A DNA stretch of 64,000 nucleotides from the NCBI RefSeq assembly GCF_016616885.1, contig NZ_CP067102.1:5856501-5920500 (forward strand), written 5' to 3'. The notes under the pieces are model-generated. The model did not search any database. It was not told where the DNA came from and was given only the letters and a program-made list of their open reading frames with translations. Of this stretch, positions 35,932 through 45,210 are shown in pieces. Source of the stretch: Bradyrhizobium diazoefficiens. GTDB taxonomy: Bacteria; Pseudomonadota; Alphaproteobacteria; Rhizobiales; Xanthobacteraceae. Position 1 is the first letter of the stretch. Each line of letters starts with the position of its first letter. Position numbers and translations under genes: made by a program.

Positions 35932-36152
35932 GGGCCCCTCCGGGGTTCGTCGGCCAATGACCGACTTCGCGGCGATCCCGAAACTATACCTTGGGATCAA
36001 GACGCTGAAATATCTTACCTTTCCTTCGACCAAGGGCGAAGGGGGCCAACGGGCGCGTTAACGCAGCGTCCATCTTCATTCTGCATAGTTTTGCATCAAT
36101 TTTAGAAAACCGAGCTGTCCGGCCACACCTCGCCATTCGGGCCCCGAACACC

Positions 36153-37892
36153 ATGACATCCAATCGATCTGGGAATGCCGCCGGCCTGGCGGGCCGTTTC
36201 TCGCTGGCCACCAAGCTCTATGCGATCTTCGCGCTGTTTGCGCTGCTCACCGCAGCGATCTCGATGCTGTCCGACTACAACAGCCGTCGCGGCGCCGAGC
36301 TGACCAGCGCGATCGAGACGGCCAATGCGGCGGCGCTCAACGTCGAGCGCGTCAACTCGCTGGTCTACGCGGTCGTGATGGAATCGCGCGGCGTCTACAT
36401 GTCGACCGAACCGGCCGTGGTAAAGAAATACGGCGACGGCCTGCTCAAGTTCAACGGGCAGATCCTGGGCGTGGTGAAGGGATGGGAGAGCATCGTCAAG
36501 GCCGACGACGCCGAGCAGTTCGCCACCTTCAAGAAGCGCATCGAGCAGTTCGTCGACTTCCGCAAGGAGCTGGTGCGCCGCGGCGTCGAGATCAACGCAG
36601 CCGCGGGCCGCGAATGGGGCGACAACGACGCCAACCGCGCCGTGCGCTCGGCGCTGAACAAGGACCTCGAGGCGCTCTCCAAGGTCTATGCCGGGCGCGC
36701 CAGGCAGATCGCCCAGGAAACCGAGACCAACCGCACGCTCTCCTTCGTGCTGACGTGTCTCGGCGGCGTCGCGCTGGCGCTGGTCGTGATCGGCATCATC
36801 ATTATCGCCCGCTCGATCGCCCGGCCGCTCGCCGCGATCACCGCGACCATCAAGCAGGTCGCCGACGGCGCCGAGAACGTCGTGGTGCCGCACGCCGGCC
36901 GCGCCGACGAGATCGGCGCGCTCGCTCGCGCCATCGAAGTGTTCCAGGACGCGATGGGCCGCAACCGCAACCTCGCCTCGCAGGTCTCGCAGGATTCCGC
37001 GGCGCGCGAGCAGCGCGCACATCACATCGAGCAGTCCGTCGAAGCGTTCCGCGAGGCGATCGGCGCGATCATGCGCGGCCTCAGCGACAACGCCTCGGTC
37101 ATGCGCGAGACCGCGCAGACCATCACCCGCGTCACCGCGGATGCCAACAGCCGCGCCGGCACGGCGGCCAACGCCACCGAGCAGGCCTCGCACAACGTCA
37201 CCGCAGTGGCAGGTGCCGCCGAGGAGCTGTCGGCATCCGTCGAAGAGATCGGCCGCCAGGTGCGGCAGTCCGCGGGCGCGGTCGAGCAGACTGGCCAGCG
37301 CACCGAGAAATCGATCGCCGAGATCGAGAGCCTCGCCGCCGCCACGCAGCGCATCGACGGCGTGCTGACCCTGATTCAGACGATCGCCGAGCAGACCAAC
37401 CTGCTCGCGCTCAACGCCACCATCGAGGCTGCACGTGCCGGCGACGCCGGCCGCGGCTTTGCCGTCGTCGCCCACGAGGTCAAGGCGCTGGCGGGTCAGA
37501 CCGCGAAGGCGACCGCGGACATCAGCGAGAACGTCGCGATGATCCAGTCGTCCACCCGCAACGCGGTCGAAGCCGTTCGCGAGATCGGCGGCGCGGTGCG
37601 CGAGATCAACGAGGTCACCTCAGCGATCGCCGGCGCCGTTGGCCAGCAGGACCAGGCCACCCGCGAAATCTCCTCCAACGCACAAAGCGCAGCCCAGGGC
37701 AACGAGACGCTGGTCGCCAACATCACCTCGCTCCGCGACGCCATCGGCGAGACCGACACGGCGGCAGCCTCGGTGCTGACGGCCGCAAGCAGCCTGACTG
37801 CGACGGCGGACACGCTGTCGCGCGAGGTCGAAAAGTTCTTCCAGAACCTGCGCTCGGACGCCGCCGAGAGCCGCATCGCAAAGGCGGGATGA
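36153..37892 (+). CDS. Methyl-accepting chemotaxis protein
   Basis: The 579-residue chemoreceptor has an N-terminal helix (about residues 20-42), a periplasmic four-helix-type sensor of about 150 residues, a second helix (about 199-222), a HAMP domain (about 220-275) and a cytoplasmic signalling coiled coil. The hairpin tip with [28 protein letters not shown] binds CheA/CheW; only its shorter parts [14 protein letters not shown] and GRGFAVVA are needed for recognition. No C-terminal CheR-tethering pentapeptide is seen. Ligand unknown. It is divergent from eutB with 220 bp between start codons, so ethanolamine sensing is possible but unproven. Confidence 0.93.
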   Translation: MTSNRSGNAAGLAGRFSLATKLYAIFALFALLTAAISMLSDYNSRRGAELTSAIETANAAALNVERVNSLVYAVVMESRGVYMSTEPAVVKKYGDGLLKFNGQILGVVKGWESIVKADDAEQFATFKKRIEQFVDFRKELVRRGVEINAAAGREWGDNDANRAVRSALNKDLEALSKVYAGRARQIAQETETNRTLSFVLTCLGGVALALVVIGIIIIARSIARPLAAITATIKQVADGAENVVVPHAGRADEIGALARAIEVFQDAMGRNRNLASQVSQDSAAREQRAHHIEQSVEAFREAIGAIMRGLSDNASVMRETAQTITRVTADANSRAGTAANATEQASHNVTAVAGAAEELSASVEEIGRQVRQSAGAVEQTGQRTEKSIAEIESLAAATQRIDGVLTLIQTIAEQTNLLALNATIEAARAGDAGRGFAVVAHEVKALAGQTAKATADISENVAMIQSSTRNAVEAVREIGGAVREINEVTSAIAGAVGQQDQATREISSNAQSAAQGNETLVANITSLRDAIGETDTAAASVLTAASSLTATADTLSREVEKFFQNLRSDAAESRIAKAG

Positions 37893-37930
37893 TCGCGCGG
37901 CCGCCGCCCGCGACGCCAGAAGTGTGCCCG

Positions 37931-38073
37931 CTTCCAGCAAAATCTCGAAAACAACCCCATGCACAGTAGACGGGGTGAGCCAAATCAATGGCTTGACGGA
38001 CCGAGCCCGGATATTTGCGGATTTTACGAAATCCATTTGACGCGTCGGGCAAAGCACTGGCATGATGGCATCA
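37931..38073. repeat. Dispersed repeat, copy 2
   Basis: A 143-bp unit with the ends CTTCCAGCAAAA...ACAACCCCATGCACAGTAG and CCATTTGACGCGTCGGGCAA...GATGGCATCAT. The same ends flank a different centre at 14509-14764. It lies in the 334-bp gene-free gap after the chemoreceptor, which otherwise shows no gene. Confidence 0.65.
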
Positions 38074-38226
38074 TGGCGGCGGTGGACGCTTGGCCTGTCA
38101 CCGAAAACGCCTCCTCGAGTGAGCGGCTCTCGCGAATCCGATCAACCGGCGAAGGCACGTCCGCCCGACCCCGCAAGCGAACATTGCCACCTCGTCGGGG
38201 CGCGTCAGCAGCGGGCCAGAAGCGGA

Positions 38227-38931
38227 CTACCAATCAGCGATCGGTGCTAACAATGTTTCTGCCCCCTCGACGAGCTCGGCACCCGGTGCGGGGTGATGAG
38301 ACCGAGCGAAAACGAAACGAGTTGCTGCTGGCATCTCCGCTCCGGCTCTGCCGTCTTGGCCGATTAGGATCAGTCCGGCTCCGCCATTTGCCACATTGAA
38401 AATGACGAGCTCGCCACCCCACGTCTTGATTGGATTCATTCCGATGGTGAGAAATTCGCCCATGGGCTGGTCGAAGTACTGGATACGCAATTGCGGGCCG
38501 ACCTCAGCCGCAGCAAGTTCAAAGCCGAGCTGTCGAGCGCGTGCGTAAATGTTGGCCAAGGGCACGGTATCGGACGTGAGTCCAAGCTGGGCCGGAGATA
38601 CGATGACAAGCTCTACATCTATCTCTTGAGAGCTGACACTGAACGCCGGCCGAGCCAAGATTTCGGCGGCCTGCCCACCGACATTGCAGCCCATACCATC
38701 CAGCGCATTGCGCAGACTTATCGAGTCAGCGAAGGAGCCGACTGCAATCGTCTTCCATGTGGCAATATCGCGGGCGGACTTGATAGGCTGTTGGGACGCT
38801 TGGGCCGAGCGCGGCCTGAACTTTAGCTGGTTCTGCAACACATCGCGGGCTGCGCATTGAGCCGATGCGGTGCTTACGAATTGAATACCGCAAGTTGCAC
38901 ATATTAGGGAAGCCAGGACGTAATGATACAC
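38227..38931 (-). CDS. Secreted protein of unknown function
   Basis: The roughly 234-residue protein begins with a hydrophobic signal-like stretch (YHYVLASLICATCGIQFVS, cleavage near STASAQ). The mature part has no recognised domain. The start is uncertain: the GTG at 38931 was chosen because the frame upstream, to an ATG at 39012, is made of an 18-bp tandem repeat (38949-38966 and 38967-38984) that encodes repeated AGNDR and is unlikely to be coding. Codon use is less GC-biased than neighbours, and no operon partners are present, so this may be acquired. Confidence 0.5.
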   Translation of the reverse strand: MYHYVLASLICATCGIQFVSTASAQCAARDVLQNQLKFRPRSAQASQQPIKSARDIATWKTIAVGSFADSISLRNALDGMGCNVGGQAAEILARPAFSVSSQEIDVELVIVSPAQLGLTSDTVPLANIYARARQLGFELAAAEVGPQLRIQYFDQPMGEFLTIGMNPIKTWGGELVIFNVANGGAGLILIGQDGRAGAEMPAATRFVFARSHHPAPGAELVEGAETLLAPIADW

Positions 38932-39598
38932 TCGTCCGGCGCTCGAACGATCATTACCTGCTCTGCGATCATTACCTGCCCTGCAATGGGCTCGGCCTAT
39001 CAGAAAAGACATGGCGAAACGCTTTTTCGTAGCGTTTGACAGAAAAAGCCCGCCTCCGAGTCAATGGGAAGAACGGAGGGAAATGACGTCCATGAACATT
39101 TCCCGGCCGATTTTGAAAAACGTCCGGAGGCGGAGCCAATGGCTTCAAGTATTCCAATTTCCAAATGGTGGGCGGCAGTCCGTAAGCCTGGTCGCCCGCC
39201 CGCATCAGACCTCACAGGAATGATGTAGTCGGAGACGTAGCACCGCGGCCATCTCGGCTCAACATCGAACGTCCGCTGCGGGTCACAATGCGAAGGGCTC
39301 AACCGGAGTATATCAACCGAAGTATATCTAGTCCGCCATGCCTCGCTGAACAGACCTCAGCACCGTGCGCTGCTCCTTCGCTGCCGGTCAGGAGCGGAAA
39401 CCATCCGACGATGCCTGGATGGCGACCTAAATCCTCAGGCTCAAAGTTACTTTGACTGAGCATCAGCACTCATGAAGCGTTAGGATTGGCGTAACGCTCC
39501 GCCGGCAGGATCAGGATGACGAGATGATGATCCGCGAGACGGGGATATCGCTCGATCGCACGATCCGCGCCTGAAATCGATCACGGAAGCATTGTCTG
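38932..39598. other. Gene-free stretch with a short tandem repeat
   Basis: About 670 bp with several short frames but no convincing gene. It contains an 18-bp direct tandem repeat GATCATTACCTG(C)TCTGC at 38949-38984. Otherwise no repeat, hairpin or RNA gene was recognised. Confidence 0.5.
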
Positions 39599-40051
39599 AT
39601 GAACAAGACCAGTCGCGTGCTGTTTCTCTGCACGGGCAACTACTATCGAAGCCGCTATGCCGAGGAGATTTTCAACCATCAGGCCGGGGTCGAACGACTG
39701 GAATGGCACGCCTTCTCGCGCGCGGTCGCCGAAAATCTCTTTCCTGAAAACGTGGGGCCGATGTCGCCCTACACCCTGAATGCCTTGCAAGCGAAAGGCG
39801 TCGCGCCGGAAGGCGCTACGCGCAACCCGGTGCTCTGCACTGTCGACGACTTTGCGCAAGCGGCGCTTGTGGTCGCGCTGAAGGATGCCGAGCATCGCCC
39901 CATGATCGAGCGCCGCTTTGCTGCTGTCGCCCACCGTGTCGAATATTGGAACGTGGACGATATCGAGTTGCTCGATCCGCCAACGGCGCTGCGCAAGATC
40001 GACGACCTGGTTGGGCGGCTGATCGGGACCCTGCGGAGTCGCGAGCGATAG
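39599..40051 (+). CDS. Low-molecular-weight phosphotyrosine phosphatase-like protein
   Basis: The 150-residue protein has the LMW-PTP P-loop CTGNYYRS (Cys11, Arg17) near the N-terminus and a likely general acid Asp126 in LLDPPTA. Family members remove phosphate from protein tyrosines; close relatives such as arsenate reductases use the same fold. Both catalytic parts are present, so it is probably active. It stands alone, convergent with the small kinase gene. Confidence 0.85.
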   Translation: MNKTSRVLFLCTGNYYRSRYAEEIFNHQAGVERLEWHAFSRAVAENLFPENVGPMSPYTLNALQAKGVAPEGATRNPVLCTVDDFAQAALVVALKDAEHRPMIERRFAAVAHRVEYWNVDDIELLDPPTALRKIDDLVGRLIGTLRSRER

Positions 40052-40086
40052 CGCGAACAGCCGCGCTGATGCGTGCTTCGACAACG

Positions 40087-40112
40087 AAAAGCCCCGGCAC
40101 GAGGGCCGAGGC
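40087..40112 (-). terminator. Intrinsic terminator of the small kinase gene
   Basis: GCCCCGGC (40091-40098) pairs with GCCGAGGC (40105-40112) with one mismatch; on the minus strand the hairpin is followed by TTTTCG. Confidence 0.6.
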
Positions 40113-40231
40113 TCGCGATGCAGTCCACGTACATCCGGCGGACCAATCGTCAGACAGGAAACTAGCAACGCATTTTGAACGGATGATGACGAGATGGCGC
40201 TGACAATATGTCGCGCGGGAGCGGAACCAGA

Positions 40232-40750
40232 TCACCCGATCCCGTCGCGAAGATAGATCTCGACGCGTTCGAGCAGGCGATCGATCGAATCATGGGCGGT
40301 ATCGAGCACCAGATGGTCGCGATCCCACGGCTCATAATGCGGGCCGACGATGTTCTGCCAGGTCGGCAGTTTGAGGCCGGCGATGTCGGACGTGCGCACT
40401 TCTGCGCGCTGCCGGTGCAGAGCGACGTCGCTGCAGATCACTTCGATCTCGGCGATGCGCGCCGATGATTGCATGGCCGTTTGCCGCCAGCCATCGCGGC
40501 TTGCCAACACCGGATTGACGCAATCCGCGACAACCACGCGGCCGAGCCGCAGGTTCTCGGCCGCCAGTGCATTGGCGATGACGTAGCCCATCGGGCCGAC
40601 TTCGTGGCCCGCCGCACGCAAGCTCTGCTCGATCGCGTCGACGCGGATATAGGTCGCAGCAAACCGTCTCGTCAGCTCGCGCGAGAGCGTGGTCTTTCCG
40701 GTCGCCGGAAGGCCGCCGAAAACGATGAGGATGGGTTGCCGACCTGTCAT
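40232..40750 (-). CDS. P-loop AAA/kinase-type ATPase
   Basis: The 172-residue protein has a Walker A motif GLPATGKTT (residues about 13-21) at the end of the first beta strand, an IRVDAIEQSLR motif after it and a VVVADCVNP strand, a layout found in small-molecule or zeta-toxin-like kinases (AAA_33 family). It probably phosphorylates a small substrate, such as an antibiotic, nucleoside or sugar, but none can be named. Two tiny membrane-protein frames precede it on the same strand. Confidence 0.85.
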   Translation of the reverse strand: MTGRQPILIVFGGLPATGKTTLSRELTRRFAATYIRVDAIEQSLRAAGHEVGPMGYVIANALAAENLRLGRVVVADCVNPVLASRDGWRQTAMQSSARIAEIEVICSDVALHRQRAEVRTSDIAGLKLPTWQNIVGPHYEPWDRDHLVLDTAHDSIDRLLERVEIYLRDGIG

Positions 40751-40807
40751 GCCTCATCATCCATCGGCATGCCGCGACCTGCAATGGGCCGTCGCAAACC
40801 AACGGTC

Positions 40808-40888
40808 TCAGAGCATCATGGAAGCGATGGCTATCGGGCCGATGGCGGTCAGCCCCCAAACCAGCAAATGCAAAGCCCACGGCCGCAT
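40808..40888 (-). CDS. Putative 26-residue membrane micro-protein
   Basis: The frame starts MRPWALHLLVWGLTAIGPI and ends ASMML, a single hydrophobic helix with a positive start. GGGGTG lies about 6 bases before the ATG. A FixK/FNR-type box (40948-40961) is centred about 66 bp upstream of the ATG, a spacing that fits an activated promoter with a short leader. It precedes the P-loop kinase by 57 bp. Too short for homology; support is context and composition only. Confidence 0.4.
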   Translation of the reverse strand: MRPWALHLLVWGLTAIGPIAIASMML

Positions 40889-40947
40889 TATTGCACCCCG
40901 TTCGCATGTCCTGCCATGACAGGAAACACCCGCTTGGGGCGCGCCAG

Positions 40948-40961
40948 TTGAGATAGATCAA
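40948..40961 (-). promoter_or_regulatory. FixK/FNR-type box
   Basis: TTGAGATAGATCAA has the perfect TTGA-N6-TCAA dyad of CRP/FNR-family oxygen regulators such as FixK2. The centre would be near -41 for a start at about 40913, 25 bases before the micro-ORF at 40888. Confidence 0.45.
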
Positions 40962-41050
40962 TAGCTGAACAATAAGAGCGCGGACACGGCGACGACGGTG
41001 AAAACACCGGCCGCAATGGTCACCACACGCACGATCAGCTCGCTGCCCAT
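40958..41050 (-). CDS. Putative 30-residue membrane micro-protein
   Basis: The frame MGSELIVRVVTIAAGVFTVV followed by AVSALLLFSY is one clean transmembrane helix. A G-run lies just before the ATG at 41050. Its end overlaps the FixK/FNR-type box. It precedes a second micro-ORF and a kinase on the same strand. Coding status needs proof because the evidence is composition and start context alone. Confidence 0.4.
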   Translation of the reverse strand: MGSELIVRVVTIAAGVFTVVAVSALLLFSY

Positions 41051-41142
41051 GCCCCCATGACAGGGCCGCAAGCCTGTGCAGTTTGTGCCAAAACGGCATT
41101 TGAGACTTTTGGGGCGGCAGTTTTTCGTTGGCCGTCAGGGCA

Positions 41143-41460
41143 TTACCCGTGCTCAAACGGTCCAACTTCGCGGATGACCTTGCAGACCTGCAAAAATCCG
41201 CTGGCGTAGAATTCAGCGTGGCCTCGCTTCATGGCTTCGACATGGTCGGGCTGGGTGCGCCAGCTTTCGAGCGCTTGCTCTGAAGCAAAGCGAAAGACGG
41301 TGACCTCCTCTCCGTCATCCGCCTTGAACGACTTCACCGACAGGAATCCCGGAATGGCGCTGACTATTCCATACATGCGCTCGCCCAGGCGATCGTACTC
41401 TTCACGCGAAGCGCCATCCCGCAGCTTGAGGTCCCCAATGACGATCACCTCTCCGAGCAT
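41143..41460 (-). CDS. ABM-type (dimeric alpha-beta barrel) protein
   Basis: The 105-residue protein has the antibiotic-biosynthesis-monooxygenase fold pattern: a strand (GEVIVIGDLKLRD), a helix (EEYDRLGERMYGIVSAIPGFLSV), a VTVFRFASEQALESWRTQPDH section and a final KVIREVGPFEHG strand. Members include heme-degrading monooxygenases and small stress proteins. The ATG at 41460 was chosen for the CGGAGGA site 7 bases upstream. It is divergent from the DUF417 gene. Confidence 0.8.
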   Translation of the reverse strand: MLGEVIVIGDLKLRDGASREEYDRLGERMYGIVSAIPGFLSVKSFKADDGEEVTVFRFASEQALESWRTQPDHVEAMKRGHAEFYASGFLQVCKVIREVGPFEHG

Positions 41461-41682
41461 ATCCGTCCTCCGCAATTCAGTTCAGCCCAAGAGCGTATTC
41501 GGGGCCGCGCCGGGGAATATTACGCCTCGGGATCAAATATTCCTGCGACCAACTGTAATCTTGTGTCATCGAGGCCCGGCCGCGCCGCACATAACCGTGA
41601 ACTGAAACCGACCGAGCGCACGTAACGAGCCGAGGAGCGCCGCCGTAGAGCCAGCAACGCATCATCACAAAGGCTGGCAAAA

Positions 41683-42189
41683 ATGAGAGAGCTGACGAGA
41701 ACGACCTTCCACATTGCAGAAGATGGGGCGGGATCCTATCGACCTCTGTCCATCTTGCGCTGGGTCATGGTCGTGATCTTCGTGTCGTTCGGCATGCAGA
41801 AGTTCACGCTTCAGTCGGCGCAAGGCATCGTGCAATTCATCAGCAACAGTCCTTTTGTCTCATGGTTGTCGATCTTTGGATTTAGAGGCGAAGCCTATTT
41901 CCTCGGTGTCGCCGAATTTGTGATCGCAGGCTTGCTCGCCGCCGGCGCATTCAGCCCGATCCTGTCGGCGTTGGGTTCGTTCATGGGCGTGGTGACATTC
42001 GCCGTCACCTGGTCGTTCTTTTTCACGACCCCTGGAGTCGTGAAATGGAGCATCTCGACCGACCCGATGGCCTGGAATCTGGCGGGCGAGTTCCTGTTCA
42101 AGGACATCGTACTGTTCTGCGTCTGCCTCGTGCTGCTCCTGGCCTCGCTGCCACAAGCCGTCACGCGACTGCGTTGTGTTAAGGCTTGA
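41683..42189 (+). CDS. DUF417 family membrane protein (YkgB/RclC-like)
   Basis: The 168-residue inner-membrane protein has four helices (about residues 24-45, 60-85, 88-112 and 137-158) and the family features RWVMVVIFVSFGMQKFT, FFTTPGVVKW and FLFKDIVL. E. coli RclC of this family is induced by reactive chlorine and is linked to defence against oxidants. No rcl-type regulator is nearby. It is a single gene, convergent with the ClC transporter. Confidence 0.85.
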   Translation: MRELTRTTFHIAEDGAGSYRPLSILRWVMVVIFVSFGMQKFTLQSAQGIVQFISNSPFVSWLSIFGFRGEAYFLGVAEFVIAGLLAAGAFSPILSALGSFMGVVTFAVTWSFFFTTPGVVKWSISTDPMAWNLAGEFLFKDIVLFCVCLVLLLASLPQAVTRLRCVKA

Positions 42190-42221
42190 GCAGGTGCAGG
42201 GAACGCTCAGGTCGAAGGCAA

Positions 42222-43532
42222 TTACGGCGCAGGGACTTCCGTGGAGTGCGCTCGCAGAAAGCCCTTGGCGAGCGCGTGGTAAATGCCTTCAGGGCACACG
42301 AGGCGCGACGCTGCCTGGGCGATCAATGCGGAGGCCATCAACGGCACCACCATGGCGTGATTGTTGGTCATCTCGGTCACGATGACGAAAGCCGTGATCG
42401 GAGCCTGCACGACGCCGGCAAAATAGGAGACCATTCCGAGCAACATGAACGCACCGAGCGGGGCGTCCGGAAACAGATGAGCGATGTTCGTGCCGATGCC
42501 GGCGCCAACGGCGAGCGAAGGCGAGAAGATCCCGCCGGGAATGCCGCTGATCGCGGAAAGCGCGGTCGCAGCGAGCTTCAACACCCCGAAATCCCAGGGA
42601 AGCGGCATGTCGCTCTCCAGCGCCGACTTCACTTGCGCATAGCCGGTGCCATAGATCATGTCTCCAGAGGCCAGGCCGCAAAGGGCAACGCCGAGGCCGC
42701 ATGCCGCGGCAAACGGCAGAGGATATCGCTTTGTCAGTGGTCCCAGCCGGCCAGGCAATCCGCGCGCGACCTCGATGAGAAGCCTGCTGAACGCGCCACC
42801 CGCCAATCCGCCGGCGATGCCGCATAACGGCACGGCGAGCCAGTCCGCGCCGTTTCGCAGCATCGTCGAGCTGCTACCGAAGTAATCGTAGTTTCCAACC
42901 AGGGCCAACGAGGTCAGGCCTGCCGCGATCACAGCGCCGATGACCAGGCTGCTCGTCCTGGTCTCATAGGCTCTGCTCATCTCCTCGATGCCGAACACGA
43001 TGCCCGCGAGCGGCGTGTTGAATGCGGCTGCGACCCCGGCCGCAGCGCCGGCCAGGATCAGGCCCGGCTGGCGGCGTGGCGACATGCGGCCAAGGGCGAA
43101 CATGACGGAAGCCCCGACCTGCACGGTCGGCCCCTCCCGGCCCGCCGACGCACCGCAAAGCAGCCCGAGGAGCGTCAACAACACCTTCCCGACGGCAATG
43201 CGGATCGAGACGAGCTTCTTGCGCGCTGCGTGCTCGGTGAGCTGGCGCGCGGCAATCGCTTGTGGGATGCCGCTACCTTGCGAGTTTGGAAAGAAGCGGT
43301 TCGTCAGATAGACGGACAGCGCAAACCCGAGCGGGGTCACCAGGACTGCAGCGTAGCGCGATTCCGACAGCAGGTAGGCGAACGCGACTTGCGCCCAGTC
43401 TGCTAACTTGGCCAGAGCGACGGCCGAGGCCCCGACCGCGATGCCGCCGATCAAGAAGGTTAGGCGTCTTCGCCAGCGGACTGAAACGACCCTGATGGAG
43501 CGGCGGAGGCGATGGGTAAAGATCGGAGGCAT
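42222..43532 (-). CDS. ClC-family chloride channel/antiporter
   Basis: The 436-residue membrane protein has the ClC signature motifs GSGIP (residues 86-90) and GREGP (131-135), where Glu133 is the gating glutamate of Cl-/H+ antiporters, and GIFSPSLAVG later on. About ten or more helices are predicted. No cytoplasmic CBS domains follow, as in E. coli ClcA. The likely role is chloride/proton exchange during acid or osmotic stress; a fluoride-specific CLC-F is less likely given the GREGP sequence. Confidence 0.92.
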   Translation of the reverse strand: MPPIFTHRLRRSIRVVSVRWRRRLTFLIGGIAVGASAVALAKLADWAQVAFAYLLSESRYAAVLVTPLGFALSVYLTNRFFPNSQGSGIPQAIAARQLTEHAARKKLVSIRIAVGKVLLTLLGLLCGASAGREGPTVQVGASVMFALGRMSPRRQPGLILAGAAAGVAAAFNTPLAGIVFGIEEMSRAYETRTSSLVIGAVIAAGLTSLALVGNYDYFGSSSTMLRNGADWLAVPLCGIAGGLAGGAFSRLLIEVARGLPGRLGPLTKRYPLPFAAACGLGVALCGLASGDMIYGTGYAQVKSALESDMPLPWDFGVLKLAATALSAISGIPGGIFSPSLAVGAGIGTNIAHLFPDAPLGAFMLLGMVSYFAGVVQAPITAFVIVTEMTNNHAMVVPLMASALIAQAASRLVCPEGIYHALAKGFLRAHSTEVPAP

Positions 43533-43667
43533 GGAGCAACTGCGTGGGCTTAGCGAATGACACTACGCGAGCGGTCTCCCTGGGACCATCACTAAAATTG
43601 CACCAGGGCCGCGCAGACCCACGGTCTTGGCGCGATGCGAACGGGATTGCGCCGCGACGTCACGCCG

Positions 43668-44162
43668 TCAGCCGACCGGCCCAGGCGTCCAATCGTCGCC
43701 AGACAGCGGTCTGACCGCGACGTCGGGAATGACTCCAAGCTCCATGCTCGGATCGAAATGGCGCATCGTCCGCTCATTCAGATCGATGATGCGGCCGGGC
43801 CTGAGCGGCCCCACGTCATTGATCTTGACGATGACCTTCTTGCCGACGGCCTCGACCAGCGCATATTTCGGTCTCGCCCCAAATTGGACCCCGCCAAATT
43901 TCCGACGCAAGCTCGTCTTGATGGCAGCAGTCCAGACCGAGGGATCATAACGCTCGCCGGAGGCTGTTCTCGGGCCGCCCTCCTCCTTGCCGGGCTTGAA
44001 CGGATTGTACGTGGATGCTGCGCCAACGATCACATCGCCAGAGGCGGCGTCGACGACGGCGCTTGAATGAACCCCACTTGTTTCGCAACGGGCAACGGTA
44101 ACGGAAACGGCAAGCGCAACCAGGGCGCCGCAAATTGCGGCGCTCGAGCGGAACACCATCAT
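43668..44162 (-). CDS. RlpA-like double-psi beta-barrel lipoprotein-type protein
   Basis: The 164-residue exported protein has a signal peptide (ICGALVALAVSVTVARC, near residues 9-26) and an RlpA-like barrel: ASTYNPF near residue 49, TASGERYDPSVWTAA and VIVKINDVGPLRPGRIIDLN. RlpA proteins bind or cut peptidoglycan glycan strands. The canonical catalytic Asp is in KINDVGP. AAAGGAG precedes the start; the second ATG (44159) has better spacing. A lipobox is not clear. A single gene. Confidence 0.85.
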   Translation of the reverse strand: MMVFRSSAAICGALVALAVSVTVARCETSGVHSSAVVDAASGDVIVGAASTYNPFKPGKEEGGPRTASGERYDPSVWTAAIKTSLRRKFGGVQFGARPKYALVEAVGKKVIVKINDVGPLRPGRIIDLNERTMRHFDPSMELGVIPDVAVRPLSGDDWTPGPVG

Positions 44163-44524
44163 ATCTCCTTTGATTTTCGATGATCCGGTTCCCGATGCCG
44201 CAAAACATGGACAAGCGAACGCGGACGCGTTGTGCCGATCTTTTGCGGATTCGTGCCACCCCTGGCGATGGAACCGTTGCGGGAACCAGGTGGTCCCGCA
44301 CAGTGTTTTAGTTGCCGCCGTCTAAGACAGGGATTGCGTCAGCAAAATGACCCCTGGGGCTCGGGTCTCAATACCCCGGAGTCTTACGCGCTCAGCGGTA
44401 GAGGGCCCATTGCACAACGTCCGCAACCGAGCGCACGGCGCCGCGCGTCACGTCACGCGCAGGACCTCGCTCGCCACGACCCAGTCGTTGCCGTCGAACT
44501 GCGTGGTGTTGAACGAATTGCTGG
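44163..44524. other. Intergenic region before RlpA-like gene, no gene seen
   Basis: The 362 bp hold the promoter of the RlpA-like gene and the 3' flank of hdeD. A GGGAACCA/TGGTCCC inverted repeat is at about 44281-44297, possibly a terminator-like or regulatory hairpin. A tRNA-like D-arm phrase near 44390 is not part of a full tRNA. Confidence 0.5.
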
Positions 44525-45097
44525 TCAGCGGCGCCGCAGGCTGAAACCCAGGCTGATCCAGCCGGCACCGGCCATGATGAGATCGATGCCGAGGAACAGG
44601 CCGAGGATGTAGACGCTGTTGACCGGCCAGCGCGCCAGGATCAACAGGCCGAGCAGCAGCGTGATGATTGCAGACAGTGCCACCCAGACCCACGGGCTCT
44701 CGCGCTTCATGCTGAAGGCGAGAAACAGCCGCACAGCGCCGGAGGCGAGCAGCGAGGCGCCGAGGAACAAGGTCAGCAGCGCTGCTGCAAACAACGGGTT
44801 CTCGAAGGTCAGAAAGCCCGCGATGATGTAGAGCACGCCGAGCAAGGCCCAGAGCACGAACTTGCCCCAGCTCTTCATCTGGAAGGCGCCGATCACCTCG
44901 GTGAACCCCGCGACGATCATCATCGCACCGACCACGATCACGCTCGCCACCGTGGCCATCACTATGCTGCCGAGCGCGATGAAGCCAGCGACGAGATAGA
45001 CGACGCCGAGAGCGACGATCCAGCCCCATTTGGCGTGCAATGCGGCAATGCCTGAGCCCAGGCCGAGATTGGGGGACGTTTCCGAAGCGCTTGTCAT
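44525..45097 (-). CDS. hdeD: HdeD-family acid-resistance membrane protein
   Basis: The 190-residue protein consists of three pairs of membrane helices (six in all, from about residue 25 to 185), the DUF308/HdeD pattern, with short polar loops and repeats such as VYLVAGFIALGS, VLYIIAGFLTFENP and ILGLFLGIDLIMAG. E. coli HdeD helps survival at low pH. The ATG at 45097 was chosen because AGGAG lies 8-9 bases upstream. A FixK/FNR-type box about 100 bp upstream suggests control by low oxygen. Confidence 0.88.
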   Translation of the reverse strand: MTSASETSPNLGLGSGIAALHAKWGWIVALGVVYLVAGFIALGSIVMATVASVIVVGAMMIVAGFTEVIGAFQMKSWGKFVLWALLGVLYIIAGFLTFENPLFAAALLTLFLGASLLASGAVRLFLAFSMKRESPWVWVALSAIITLLLGLLILARWPVNSVYILGLFLGIDLIMAGAGWISLGFSLRRR

Positions 45098-45196
45098 GAC
45101 GGCTACTCCTGCATGTGAAGCCCACGAGCACATCTCAGGATAGCACACATCGTGCCGGGACGACAGCCAGCACAGCAGCCCCGGCGGCCAACAGCG

Positions 45197-45210
45197 TTGA
45201 CGCAGATCAA
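45197..45210 (-). promoter_or_regulatory. FixK/FNR-type box upstream of hdeD
   Basis: TTGACGCAGATCAA is a close match to the TTGAY-N4-RTCAA consensus. It overlaps the last codons of the reductase gene and is centred 106 bp before the hdeD ATG, so transcription could start near 45162 with a 65-base leader. Confidence 0.5.

Noticed and set aside
35932..36152. Possible cobalamin riboswitch before eutB
   Set aside because: The region lacks the B12-box and the long structured leader expected.
44282..44307. GGAAC-N17-TGTT on the plus strand, EcfG-like
   Set aside because: It is part of a GGGAACCA/TGGTCCC inverted repeat and no plus-strand gene follows it.
44380..44420. tRNA-like D-arm phrase GCGCTCAGCGGTAGAG
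   Set aside because: No matching acceptor stem, anticodon arm or T-arm could be built around it.
44448..44524. Protein-like tail (FDGNDWVVASEVLRVT) after hdeD on the minus strand
   Set aside because: The frame is the continuation of an out-of-frame shadow of hdeD and has no start or family support.
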